Shown here one piece after another: positions 1 through 6,815 of a stretch of 12,598 nt of DNA. Position numbers and translations under genes: made by a program. This DNA comes from Sphingomonas sp. GTDB lineage: Bacteria > Pseudomonadota > Alphaproteobacteria > Sphingomonadales > Sphingomonadaceae. The stretch lies in assembly GCA_013822915.1 (NCBI GenBank), contig PNLG01000134.1:1-12598 (forward strand), given 5' to 3'. Below the pieces are notes generated by a model. It worked only from the letters and a program-made list of their open reading frames with translations, had not been told where the DNA came from and did no database searches. How positions within the stretch are numbered: position 1 is the first letter of the stretch; each line of letters opens with the position of its first letter.

Positions 1-19
1 TTGGATACAAGACTTGTTT

Positions 20-34
20 TGAAAATCATTTTCA
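20..34. promoter_or_regulatory. Candidate Fur box (iron-responsive operator)
   Basis: The 15 bases TGAAAATCATTTTCA form a perfect 7-1-7 inverted repeat. The classical Fur 7-1-7 consensus is TGATAATnATTATCA, so 12 of the 14 arm bases agree and the two differences are symmetrical. It lies in an AT-rich island at the window edge, just past the 3' end of the minus-strand lipoprotein gene. It therefore most likely controls a gene that reads leftward and starts before base 1; a TonB-dependent receptor or other iron gene would be typical. A short plus-strand ORF starting at base 38 looks spurious. That Fur, and not another repressor, binds here is inferred from the motif only. Confidence 0.6.
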
Positions 35-90
35 GTAATGAAGGGCGTCTGCGGTGAAGAACGGCGCAGTCGCCGCCACCGCAACGCCAA

Positions 91-639
91 TCATCCCCGG
101 CAATCTTCGACCACGCGCAGGATTTCGGGGCGGGTCGGGATGACAAGCGGCGTTGTGCCGGGCTGTTCCATCACAAACCGCCCCCGGCTGTGTCCGATCG
201 CATCGAGGCCCGGATCGCCGGGCGCAAGGGCGACCGCGACATAGGGCGGGGTGCCGCCGGTCGGCAGCGGGGATAGCGTGCGCGCAGCACTCGACGTGCG
301 CAGCGTCAGCGCCGTAGCATTAGTCCCCTGACGCGACAGATAAAGCCGCTTTGCCGCCTGGTCACAGCGCAGCGTCACTGTCGCATCGCGCCCCAATGGC
401 CCGAACAGCGCAATCGAACCGCGCGCGTCGCGGCGATACACCCACTCCCCCGCACTCACCGGCCAGTCGCGCCAATCGCCGCGATAAGCGGGCACAGGCG
501 CGCTGATGTGCACCGCGGCTGGCGTTGGCACCGCAACCGGCGGTGCTGGGCGAACCGACGCGGGCGGTGGCGCAACCGGCGCAGCACAGCCGCCAACCGC
601 GATCATCGCGGATACGATCGGGATTGCCACAGCGCGCAT
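91..639 (-). CDS. Proline-rich lipoprotein, function unknown
   Basis: The product is a predicted 182-residue secreted lipoprotein. It starts with a short signal peptide ending in a lipobox-like VGGC (residues 15-18), so Cys18 would be the lipidated residue. Residues 19-50 are an Ala/Pro/Val-rich low-complexity linker, typical of outer-membrane or periplasmic lipoproteins. A compact domain follows (about 50-182) with an early GDWRDWPVSAGEWVYRRD stretch and two further cysteines (about 92 and 180) that could form a disulfide. The start at 639 is chosen over the upstream in-frame ATG at 690 because only this start puts the signal peptide at the N-terminus and because a promoter-like element sits just upstream. 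It is divergent from the MHS transporter. I do not recognise a family for the C-terminal domain, and no function is proposed. Confidence 0.75.
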   Translation of the reverse strand: MRAVAIPIVSAMIAVGGCAAPVAPPPASVRPAPPVAVPTPAAVHISAPVPAYRGDWRDWPVSAGEWVYRRDARGSIALFGPLGRDATVTLRCDQAAKRLYLSRQGTNATALTLRTSSAARTLSPLPTGGTPPYVAVALAPGDPGLDAIGHSRGRFVMEQPGTTPLVIPTRPEILRVVEDCRG

Positions 640-646
640 GCCATGG

Positions 647-675
647 CCTATGCGCGATCGCGGCGCCCGGCTCAA
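647..675 (-). promoter_or_regulatory. Candidate promoter of the lipoprotein gene (leaderless geometry)
   Basis: On the minus strand TTGAGC (670-675) and CATAGG (647-652) are separated by 17 bases. The -10-like hexamer ends 7 bases before the ATG at 639, which would place the transcription start on or next to the start codon. No Shine-Dalgarno sequence is visible. The -10 match is weak (3 of 6), so this call rests largely on spacing. Confidence 0.3.
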
Positions 676-748
676 GCAGCCAGCCAGCACAAACCACTCG
701 AGCGCACAAACTGCTTTCCTTCAGCGCCCGCATCGGCATGGTGCGCGC

Positions 749-2038
749 ATGAGCACCGCGCCCGACATCCGCATGTCCCGTGGCCGATTGGTGTCGATCC
801 TGGGCGGATCGGCGGGCAATCTGGTCGAATGGTATGATTGGTATGCCTATTCGGTGCTGACCATTTATTTCGCGCCGAGTTTTTTCCCCAAGGGCGATCA
901 GACCGCGCAATTGCTGAGCGCGGCGGCGATTTTTGCGGTCGGGTTTCTGATGCGGCCCATCGGTGCCTATTGGATGGGCGTTTATGGCGACACCCATGGG
1001 CGCAAAGCGGGGTTGGCGCTGTCGGTGGCGCTGATGTGTGCGGGGTCGCTGGTGATTGCGGTTGCGCCGACCTATGCGCAGGCAGGCGTGCTCGCGCCCG
1101 CGCTGCTGGTGATTGCGCGCATGCTCCAAGGTCTGTCCGTCGGCGGCGAATATGGGGCGAGCGCCACTTATCTGTCCGAAATGGCGACGCGGCGCGACCG
1201 GGGATTTTGGGCTAGCTTTCAGTATTTCACCCTGATCGGCGGGCAATTGGTGGCGTCCGGCGTCACGCTGTTGCTAGTCGGGGTGTTGAGCGAGACCGCG
1301 ATGGAGGCCTGGGGGTGGCGCATTGCCTTTGTCATCGGTGCGGTGCTGGCGCTCGCGGTCTATTGGCTGCGCTCGGGCCTGGCCGAGACGGCAGCGTTTG
1401 AGAAGCTGGGTGCGCGTGCGCGGTCGAGCGCGCTGGCGCTGTGGCGGGCGCATCCGCGCGAATTCCTGATCGTGATTGCGATCAGCGGCGGCGGGTCATG
1501 CGCCTTTTACGCCTACACCACTTATCTCCAGAAATTTCTGGTCAATACCAGCGGGTTTGAGCGCCAGACCGCGACCGAAATTTCCACCGCGACGCTGATT
1601 GTGTTCATGCTGCTCCAGCCATTGTTCGGCGCGCTGTCGGACCGGGTGGGGCGCAAACCGATGCTGCTGCTGTTCGGGATTGGCGGCATGTTGGTGTCGG
1701 TGCCAATTTTCAGCGCGCTGGCGGCGGCCCGGACATGGGAGGCGGCGTTCGCGCTCGCGCTGGTGCCGCTGGTGCTCCTCAGCGCCTACACCTCGATCTC
1801 CGGGCTGATCAAGGCGGAGATTTTCCCTCCCGAAATCCGCACGCTGGGCGTGGCGCTCCCTTATGCGATCGGCAACACGATTTTTGGCGGCACGGCGGAA
1901 TATGCCGCCCTCTGGTTCAAGCAAGCGGGGATGGAGAGCGGCTTTTACTGGTATGTGACCGCGATTATCGCGGTGGCGACGATCGGCTTTATCGCGCTGC
2001 CGGATACCGGAAAGCATAGCCGGATATTGGAGGACTGA
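749..2038 (+). CDS. MHS-family MFS symporter, alpha-ketoglutarate permease-like
   Basis: This is a 429-residue, 12-TM inner-membrane transporter of the metabolite:H+ symporter branch of the MFS. It closely resembles E. coli KgtP in length and motifs: SAGNLVEWYDWYAYS in TM1 (about 21-35), RPIG followed by the GDTHGRK loop of MFS motif A (69-72, 80-86), RMLQGLSVGGEYG (124-136), then a FQY-TLIGGQL stretch. A second motif-A-like loop LSDRVGRK lies mid-protein, and SISGLIKAEIFPPEIR comes late. By homology it would import a dicarboxylate such as 2-oxoglutarate with protons, but the substrate cannot be fixed from sequence, so no symbol is given. The reading frame is open back to 506, but those codons overlap the divergent lipoprotein gene and lack transporter features. 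ATG 749 gives the family-like N-terminus; ATG 773 is an alternative. No convincing ribosome-binding site precedes either. Confidence 0.9.
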   Translation: MSTAPDIRMSRGRLVSILGGSAGNLVEWYDWYAYSVLTIYFAPSFFPKGDQTAQLLSAAAIFAVGFLMRPIGAYWMGVYGDTHGRKAGLALSVALMCAGSLVIAVAPTYAQAGVLAPALLVIARMLQGLSVGGEYGASATYLSEMATRRDRGFWASFQYFTLIGGQLVASGVTLLLVGVLSETAMEAWGWRIAFVIGAVLALAVYWLRSGLAETAAFEKLGARARSSALALWRAHPREFLIVIAISGGGSCAFYAYTTYLQKFLVNTSGFERQTATEISTATLIVFMLLQPLFGALSDRVGRKPMLLLFGIGGMLVSVPIFSALAAARTWEAAFALALVPLVLLSAYTSISGLIKAEIFPPEIRTLGVALPYAIGNTIFGGTAEYAALWFKQAGMESGFYWYVTAIIAVATIGFIALPDTGKHSRILED

Positions 2039-2052
2039 GCGGCTTGCTCAGT
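2034..2052 (+). other. Hairpin overlapping the transporter stop codon
   Basis: ACTGAGC and GCTCAGT form a perfect 7-bp stem around a GGCTT loop, and the stem includes the TGA stop. It is followed by TGTTATCC rather than a T tract, so it is at best a weak or factor-assisted terminator or an mRNA 3'-end stabiliser. Confidence 0.35.
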
Positions 2053-2110
2053 GTTATCCACCCCAACCTGCCCAGAAACGCCGATAGATAGCACGACGTT
2101 CAAGCTGGGT

Positions 2111-2140
2111 ATAAGCCGTGTCCGCGGGGGCGATAAGCCG
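2111..2140 (+). promoter_or_regulatory. Direct repeat ATAAGCCG x2, possible AraC-type operator
   Basis: ATAAGCCG occurs at 2111-2118 and again at 2133-2140, 22 bases apart, which is about two helical turns. Both copies are preceded by a G-rich stretch. AraC-family proteins commonly bind direct repeats spaced about 21 bp on one DNA face, and an AraC-family gene starts 144 bases downstream. A TATAAG hexamer (2110-2115) overlaps the first copy and could be a -10 element, but no good -35 is seen. An autoregulatory site is inferred, not shown. Confidence 0.35.
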
Positions 2141-2212
2141 GGTTAGACTGGGATGGCAGGAAACAAGCGACCCCACTTCGCATTGATTGACCGGGAGTCC
2201 CGCTCACGTGAT

Positions 2213-2246
2213 CCGCGGTCCCCGCGGGTTGACCAACAGACGTTGG
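2213..2246 (+). repeat. Two small inverted repeats in the leader of the AraC-family gene
   Basis: CCGCGG-TCC-CCGCGG (2213-2227) and CCAAC-AGAC-GTTGG (2233-2246) are adjacent perfect inverted repeats in the 245-base gap between the transporter and the regulator. They could fold in the leader RNA or bind a protein. The rest of the gap (2053-2110, 2141-2212) holds nothing I can name. Confidence 0.3.
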
Positions 2247-2283
2247 CGCGCCATCGCCGATCGTCGCATCGGGGGGATGGTCA

Positions 2284-3195
2284 ATGGTAACTGCGCAAGA
2301 GCGCCCGTTCTTAACTGATCCGCGGCTGTGGCGGAGCTGGGCGCAGTCCGTGGCGGATCAGCCGAAGCTAGCCCCGATGGTCTTGCCGGGCGGCTTTCTT
2401 CAATCATGGTCGGGCACCGATGCGGTGATGCAACAACCCGCGCTCGACCATCATATGGTGGTGCTTCATGAGATCGGACCCAAACGCGTCCAGCGCGATG
2501 GCGCGGGCGGCCGCCGCATCGTCGAGGCGCAACGCGAGTCGATCACCACAGTGGAGGCGGGGAGCGTTTATCACTGGCAGACCGATGGGCCGATTGGGTT
2601 CACGCATCTCTATGTCGACCCGCAATATTTCGCGAAACTGGTGGGGGACGCCTATGACCGCGACCCCGCCTCGGTCAGTTTTGCCGAGACGATCGGCCGA
2701 CCCGATCCCGAAGCGGCGGCGCTATTTGGTCGGTTGATCGCGCTGCGCGGCAATCAGGATGAGGCACTTGCCGCCGACGGCTATTTTGATGCCCTGCTCG
2801 CGCGGCTGGCGGCAACATCGACCTGGGGCGGCGAGTTTTGCCAGTATCGCCGATTATCGCTCGCCCCGCACGTCGTGCGCCGGGTGCGCGCCTATATCCG
2901 TGACCATATCGATCAACCGATCACGCTGGAGCAATTGGCCGTTGTGGCCGGCTATAGCCGTTATCATTTCGTTCGCGCGTTCAAGGATGCGACGGGCATG
3001 CCCCCCTATGCCTATGTCGTGCAGGAGCGCATCGGCCTGGCGCGCGAATTGCTCCGCCATAAATCAACCGCGATTGCCGATGTCGCGCGCCGCACCGGCT
3101 TTGCCACGCACGCGCATTTTTCGACGCGCTTTCGCCAAGTGGTCGGCCTGTCACCTGCCGAATACCGGCAATGCGTGTTGAGCGACGCCGCGTAG
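2284..3195 (+). CDS. AraC-family transcriptional regulator
   Basis: The product is a 303-residue cytoplasmic DNA-binding protein of usual AraC-family length. The N-terminal two thirds (about 1-190) is a probable ligand-sensing or dimerisation region, whose fold I can only call cupin-like by analogy. The C-terminal 110 residues (from about 194) are a typical double helix-turn-helix: TLEQLAVVAGYSRYHFVRAFK forms the first HTH (about 214-234) and IADVARRTGFATHAHFSTRF the second (about 264-283), followed by the family signature GLSPAEYR. A G-rich run (GGGGGGA) about 8 bases before ATG 2284 may act as the ribosome-binding site. It lies in tandem behind the KgtP-like transporter with a 245-base gap, so it may have its own promoter. 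Control of the transporter or of itself is possible but unproven; the effector is unknown. Confidence 0.92.
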   Translation: MVTAQERPFLTDPRLWRSWAQSVADQPKLAPMVLPGGFLQSWSGTDAVMQQPALDHHMVVLHEIGPKRVQRDGAGGRRIVEAQRESITTVEAGSVYHWQTDGPIGFTHLYVDPQYFAKLVGDAYDRDPASVSFAETIGRPDPEAAALFGRLIALRGNQDEALAADGYFDALLARLAATSTWGGEFCQYRRLSLAPHVVRRVRAYIRDHIDQPITLEQLAVVAGYSRYHFVRAFKDATGMPPYAYVVQERIGLARELLRHKSTAIADVARRTGFATHAHFSTRFRQVVGLSPAEYRQCVLSDAA

Positions 3196-3221
3196 CGCGC
3201 GGGTGCTTTGGCTGATGCATT

Positions 3222-3298
3222 TGGTCGGGACGACAGGATTCGAACCTGCGACCCCCACACCCCCAGTGTGATGCGCTACCAGGCTGCGCTACGTCCCG
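3222..3298 (-). tRNA. tRNA-Pro (anticodon GGG), CCA encoded
   Basis: The reverse complement folds as a complete 77-nt tRNA. The 7-bp acceptor stem is CGGGACG/CGTCCCG, the D arm GCGC/GCGC, and the anticodon stem TCACA/TGTGG with loop CTGGGGG, giving anticodon GGG. The T arm is GCAGG-TTCGAAT-CCTGT, and ACCA is encoded at the 3' end. It reads CCC (and possibly CCU) proline codons, and the sequence resembles bacterial proline tRNAs with G37 after the anticodon. It lies between the AraC-family gene and yajC on the opposite strand. I see no integrase or duplicated 3' end that would mark an attachment site. Confidence 0.96.
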
Positions 3299-3310
3299 AC
3301 CGAGCGAAGG

Positions 3311-3339
3311 CGCATAGGCGGGTGGCGCTGGCGGTGCAA
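3311..3339 (-). promoter_or_regulatory. Promoter of tRNA-Pro
   Basis: On the minus strand TTGCAC (3334-3339) and TATGCG (3311-3316) are separated by exactly 17 bases. The -10 box lies 12 bases before the mature tRNA 5' end at 3298, leaving a leader of only a few bases. This arrangement suits a stable-RNA promoter. Both hexamers are partial matches to the sigma-70 consensus. Confidence 0.5.
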
Positions 3340-3406
3340 GCCCTGTTGCACGCCCCATTGCGGTCCCCGGTTGCAGAATGGCGAACCGCGTGATAGCGCG
3401 CGGCGC

Positions 3407-3412
3407 TTGACA
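3407..3412 (+). promoter_or_regulatory. Possible -35 element upstream of yajC
   Basis: A perfect TTGACA lies 46 bases before the yajC start codon. At 16-18 bases downstream only GC-rich sequence is found and no recognisable -10 box. The element may belong to a promoter with an atypical -10, or it may be chance. Confidence 0.3.
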
Positions 3413-3457
3413 GGCGGGCCAAAACGGCGCCGCCACTTCAGCCCGATCAGGACACCC

Positions 3458-3796
3458 ATGTTCGCATCCCCCGCCCTTGCCCAGACCGCCGGCGCCGCCA
3501 ATGGCGATGCCACGGCCCAGATCATCGGCCTTGCGCCGCTGTTTCTGGTGTTCATCGCCTTTTACTTCCTGATGATCCGCCCGCAGCAAAAGCGGATGAA
3601 GGCGCTGCAAAACGCGGTCAACGCCGTGAAAAAGGGCGATGAAGTGACCACTGCGGGCGGCATTATCGGCAAGGTGACCAAGGTGGACGAGCGCGTCGCC
3701 GAGGTCGAGATTGCGCAAGGGGTGCGGGTGCGCGTGGTCAAGGCAACGCTTGCCGGTGTCGCGCCCAACGGCGCGGCCAAGCCCGCCAACGACTGA
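3458..3796 (+). CDS. yajC: Preprotein translocase subunit YajC
   Basis: This 112-residue inner-membrane protein has a single TM helix (about 22-40, IIGLAPLFLVFIAFYFLMI). The hallmark RPQQKRMK follows at 41-48, and then a small cytoplasmic domain with KKGDEVTTAGGIIGKV and a VRVRVVKATLAGV segment. YajC associates with SecD and SecF; the complex assists SecYEG-dependent export, although YajC's exact role is still unclear. ATG 3458 is chosen because it gives the family-like short N-terminus and has AGGA seven bases upstream. The frame is open further upstream (to 3371), but those codons are unlike the family. It is the first gene of the operon; its TGA is 8 bases before secD. Confidence 0.95.
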   Translation: MFASPALAQTAGAANGDATAQIIGLAPLFLVFIAFYFLMIRPQQKRMKALQNAVNAVKKGDEVTTAGGIIGKVTKVDERVAEVEIAQGVRVRVVKATLAGVAPNGAAKPAND

Positions 3797-3804
3797 GCGC
3801 GGCC

Positions 3805-5394
3805 ATGCTTGATTTCCCGCGCTGGAAAGTGACGTCGATCGTCGCGCTGCTGGTGGCGCTGATGCTGCTGGCGGTGCCGACGCTGCTCCCCGAACGCATC
3901 ACCGATCGCTGGGGCAGTTTCCCGCATCCGCGCGTCAGCCTGGGCCTTGATTTGGCGGGCGGCAGCTATTTGCTGCTGGAGGCCAATGCCGATGATCTGG
4001 TGAAGGCGCGGGTAGAGGCGATGCGCGAGCAGATCGTCAATGAAATGCGCAGCGCGACCCCGCGCATCCAGATAGGCGAAGTCGCAACCGATGGCGGCAA
4101 GCTGAGCTTCCTGCTGCGCGACGTGACGCAGTTGGAGGCCGCGCGCGAGCGGCTCAACCGGCTGACTGCGGGAGTTGGGCTGACCGGGCAACGCGACTGG
4201 GACTTGTCGTTTGTCGATGCAACGCGCGTGGTGATGCAGCCGACACAGGCGGGTACCGCGCAGGCGATCAACGATGCGATGGAGACCGCAACCGATGTGG
4301 TGCGGACCCGCATCGACAAGCTGGGCACGCGCGAGCCAACGATCGTTCGTCAGGGCACCAACCGCATCGTCGTGCAGGTGCCCGGCCTTAAAGACCCGCA
4401 GGCGCTGAAGGATTTGCTGGGCAAGACCGCCAAGCTCGAATTCAAAATGGTCGCCGAAGTGCCGTTTGCCGAGGGCGGCATCCTGCCCCCCGGCACCCAG
4501 GCGCTGGCCTATCCAGAGGGCGGGCCGGGCGCCAAGATCGTCGTGCAGCGCCGCGCGATCATCACTGGCGACCAACTGCTCACCGCGCGGCAGGCGTATA
4601 AGCAGGAAGATAACTCGCCGATCGTCGAATTCGGGTTCAATACCGAGGGCGGGCGCCGTTTCGCCAAGGTGACGCAGGATAATGTCGGCAAGCGGTTCGC
4701 GGTCGTCGTCGACGATCAGGTGATTTCAGCACCGCGCATCAACACCGCGATTCTGGGCGGCTCGGGCTATATCGAGGGGTCGTTCACCGTCCAGTCGGCC
4801 AATGAACTGGCGATTGCGCTCAGCTCGGGCAAGCTGCCGGTCGCGCTGCGGGTGGTGGAGGAGCGCACGGTTGGGCCCGAATTGGGCGCCGATTCGATCC
4901 GCGCCGGGATTACCGCGTCGATCATCGCAACCGTCGCGGTGATTGCGTTCATGCTCGTTACTTATGGCCGGTTTGGCATCTATGCGAATATCGCGGTGGT
5001 CATTAACGTGCTGATCATTCTCGGCGTGCTGGCAGTGATTGGCGGCACGCTGACCCTGCCGGGGATTGCCGGGTTCGTGCTGACCATCGGCACAGCGGTG
5101 GATGCCAACGTCCTCATCAACGAGCGTATTCGCGAAGAACAGCGGCGCGGGCGCAGCGTGCTGCAATCGGTCGAACTTGGCTATAAAGAGGCGAGCCGCA
5201 CGATTTTTGAGGCCAATGTGACCCACGCGATTTCGGGCGTCATCATGTTGCTGCTGGGGTCGGGGCCGGTGAAGGGCTTTGCAGTGGTGCTGTTGATCGG
5301 CATTGTAACATCGGTGTTCACCGCCGTGGTCTTTACGCGCATGCTGGTTGTGCTGTGGTTGCGTCGGGCGCGGCCCGCTGCGCTTAACATCTGA
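3805..5394 (+). CDS. secD: Protein translocase subunit SecD
   Basis: SecD is an RND-superfamily inner-membrane protein that, with SecF, couples proton flow to late steps of protein translocation on the periplasmic side. The 529-residue length is usual for alphaproteobacteria. TM1 lies at about 8-28. The conserved LGLDLAGG follows at 46-53, and then a large periplasmic region (about 55-365) with the P1 base and head, including DVVRTRIDKLGTREPTI and FNTEGGRRFAKVT. The C-terminal five-helix bundle (about 366-520) carries the VDANVLINERIREE motif (432-445), whose Asp433 is the conserved proton-pathway aspartate position. The gene follows yajC after 8 bases with only a weak ribosome-binding site, and ends 18 bases before secF, so co-translation in an operon is likely. 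Confidence 0.97.
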   Translation: MLDFPRWKVTSIVALLVALMLLAVPTLLPERITDRWGSFPHPRVSLGLDLAGGSYLLLEANADDLVKARVEAMREQIVNEMRSATPRIQIGEVATDGGKLSFLLRDVTQLEAARERLNRLTAGVGLTGQRDWDLSFVDATRVVMQPTQAGTAQAINDAMETATDVVRTRIDKLGTREPTIVRQGTNRIVVQVPGLKDPQALKDLLGKTAKLEFKMVAEVPFAEGGILPPGTQALAYPEGGPGAKIVVQRRAIITGDQLLTARQAYKQEDNSPIVEFGFNTEGGRRFAKVTQDNVGKRFAVVVDDQVISAPRINTAILGGSGYIEGSFTVQSANELAIALSSGKLPVALRVVEERTVGPELGADSIRAGITASIIATVAVIAFMLVTYGRFGIYANIAVVINVLIILGVLAVIGGTLTLPGIAGFVLTIGTAVDANVLINERIREEQRRGRSVLQSVELGYKEASRTIFEANVTHAISGVIMLLLGSGPVKGFAVVLLIGIVTSVFTAVVFTRMLVVLWLRRARPAALNI

Positions 5395-5412
5395 TTGCTA
5401 GGCGAATTTTCG

Positions 5413-6387
5413 ATGCGGCTTTTGAAACTTGTCCCCGACAATACCAATCTTCCTTTTGTGCAGTTGCGATACTGGGCATTTGGGCTGACGACGCTGTTGT
5501 CGGTTGCGGCGATCATCTGCGTGGTGTTGTTCCGGCTCAATCTGGGCGTCGATTTTGTCGGCGGGCTGACGATTGAGGAGAAATTCGCCAATCCCCCCGC
5601 GATTGAGGCGCTGCGCAAGACGGTCGACGATCTCAGGCTGGGCGAAGTGCGGCTGCAACCTTATGGCGATGGCAAGACGGTGTCGATCCGCTTGCCCCCG
5701 CCCGAAAGCCAGGACAAGGGCGCAACTGAAGCCGTTGTCAAAAAGGTTCAGGCCGCGATCACCGCCAAATTCCCCGATGCGCGCTTTTCGAAACAGGATG
5801 CGGTGTCGGGCAAAGTATCGAACGAGCTGATCTGGAAGGGGATGCTGGCGGTCGCGCTGGCGGTGCTCGGTATTGGCCTGTTCGCGATTTTGCGGTTCGA
5901 ATGGCAATTCGGCGTGTCGACGGTGGTGGCGATTGTCCACGACGTATTGATGACACTCGGTTTTTTCGCGATCACGCAATTTGAGTTCGACCTCAATATC
6001 GTGGCGGCGGTGCTGACCATCATTGGCTATTCGATCAACGACAAGATCGTGATCGACGACCGCATCCGCGAAAACATGCGCCGCTATCGCAAGATGGACA
6101 TGCGCGAGATTGTCGATCTGTCGGTCAATGAAACCTTGCCGCGCACGGTGATGACTTCGCTGACGATCTTGCTCGCGCTGGTCGCATTGCTGATTTTCGG
6201 CGGGCATGTGCTGCGCGCCTTTACCGCGGCGATGATTCTGGGCGTGATCGTTGGCACCTATTCGTCAATCTATGTGTCGTCGTCGCTGTTGATCACGCTC
6301 GGCTTGCGGGCCGAGCCGGTGGTGCCGACCGCGGCAAAGGCGTCGCCAATGTCGGGCGCCGAGCGGATTGGCCCGACCGAGCCGTGA
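5413..6387 (+). CDS. secF: Protein translocase subunit SecF
   Basis: SecF is the partner of SecD in the SecDF-YajC complex of the inner membrane. It is 324 residues long, with TM1 at about 22-40 and the conserved LGVDFVGG (44-51). A shorter periplasmic domain (about 52-138) follows, then a five-helix bundle with IVHDV (174-178) and YSINDKIVIDDRIREN (206-221). ATG 5413 is preferred; a TTG at 5395, directly after the secD stop, would add six residues without family support. The motif commonly reads NDTVVVxDRxREN, so Lys211 and the Asp215-Asp216 pair here are mildly unusual while the core Asn-Asp and Arg-Glu-Asn are kept. The stop codon overlaps the start of the next gene (GTGA), suggesting translational coupling. 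Confidence 0.96.
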   Translation: MRLLKLVPDNTNLPFVQLRYWAFGLTTLLSVAAIICVVLFRLNLGVDFVGGLTIEEKFANPPAIEALRKTVDDLRLGEVRLQPYGDGKTVSIRLPPPESQDKGATEAVVKKVQAAITAKFPDARFSKQDAVSGKVSNELIWKGMLAVALAVLGIGLFAILRFEWQFGVSTVVAIVHDVLMTLGFFAITQFEFDLNIVAAVLTIIGYSINDKIVIDDRIRENMRRYRKMDMREIVDLSVNETLPRTVMTSLTILLALVALLIFGGHVLRAFTAAMILGVIVGTYSSIYVSSSLLITLGLRAEPVVPTAAKASPMSGAERIGPTEP

Positions 6388-6755
6388 AGCTCGCGCGCGA
6401 CGGCGCGGGCAACGGCCCGATGATTGCCGGGTTCGCGCGCGGCGGCTTTCGCGTTGACGACAATATCTACACCGCGCTGCTGATCACCCCGCAGCGCGCC
6501 GATGGCTGGGCCCCGCCGCCAGTGGAGGCGCTAACGGTGGGGGGGCTGGCGCCGCTCCTCACGCTCGACCCGGCGCCCGAATTCCTGCTGCTCGGCACGG
6601 GCGCGACGCTAAGCCATCCGCCACGCGCGCTGGTCGACGGGTTGGCGGCGCAAGGAATCGGTGTGGAGGTGATGGACAGTCGTGCGGCCGCCCGCGCCTG
6701 GGCCGTGTTGCGCGGTGAGGGGCGCTGGATCGCGGGCGCGCTCTATCCGCTTTAA
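6384..6755 (+). CDS. Mth938-like (DUF498/NDUFAF3-type) domain protein
   Basis: This 123-residue soluble protein has the fold signature of the Mth938-like/DUF498 family: an early GGFRVDDNIYTALLITP segment, a central APEFLLLGTGAT strand-loop, PPRALVDGLAAQGIGVEVMDSRAAARAWAVL, and a short C-terminal GRWIAGALYPL. Eukaryotic relatives include the mitochondrial complex I assembly factor NDUFAF3. The gene starts with GTG overlapping the secF stop by four bases; ATG 6420 is an alternative, but it would remove the first conserved part. The order yajC-secD-secF-DUF498 recurs in alphaproteobacteria as I recall, which links the protein to membrane-protein insertion or respiratory-complex assembly. The bacterial molecular function is unknown. 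Confidence 0.88.
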   Translation: MKLARDGAGNGPMIAGFARGGFRVDDNIYTALLITPQRADGWAPPPVEALTVGGLAPLLTLDPAPEFLLLGTGATLSHPPRALVDGLAAQGIGVEVMDSRAAARAWAVLRGEGRWIAGALYPL

Positions 6756-6760
6756 CCCCC

Positions 6761-6788
6761 TCGACGCGCGCCGCCCTCGCGCTATGAT
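6761..6788 (+). promoter_or_regulatory. Candidate promoter of the DUF3089 hydrolase gene
   Basis: TCGACG (6761-6766) and TATGAT (6783-6788, 5 of 6 to the consensus -10) are spaced by 16 bases. The predicted start near 6795 leaves a leader of about 20 bases that contains GGGGA eight bases before the ATG at 6816. No terminator is visible between this element and the preceding gene, so read-through from the sec operon is possible. Confidence 0.5.
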
Positions 6789-6815
6789 CGGCGCGTTCAA
6801 AACGGGGAATTTGCC

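Noticed and set aside
38..244. Plus-strand ORF (68 codons) just right of the Fur box, as an iron-regulated gene
   Set aside because: The product is Arg-rich and without recognisable features, and it overlaps the lipoprotein gene in antisense. The Fur box more likely serves a leftward gene.
362..1246. Long minus-strand ORF (294 codons) across the lipoprotein and transporter genes
   Set aside because: It is antisense to the well-supported KgtP-like gene and out of frame with the lipoprotein, with an Arg/His-rich composition typical of shadow ORFs in GC-rich DNA.
3222..3298. tRNA-Pro as an integration (att) site
   Set aside because: No integrase gene, no repeat of the tRNA 3' end and no change in gene style appear around it.
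3562..4575. Minus-strand ORF (337 codons) opposite yajC and secD
   Set aside because: It is a shadow of two clearly recognised genes, with a His/Arg/Gln-rich product.
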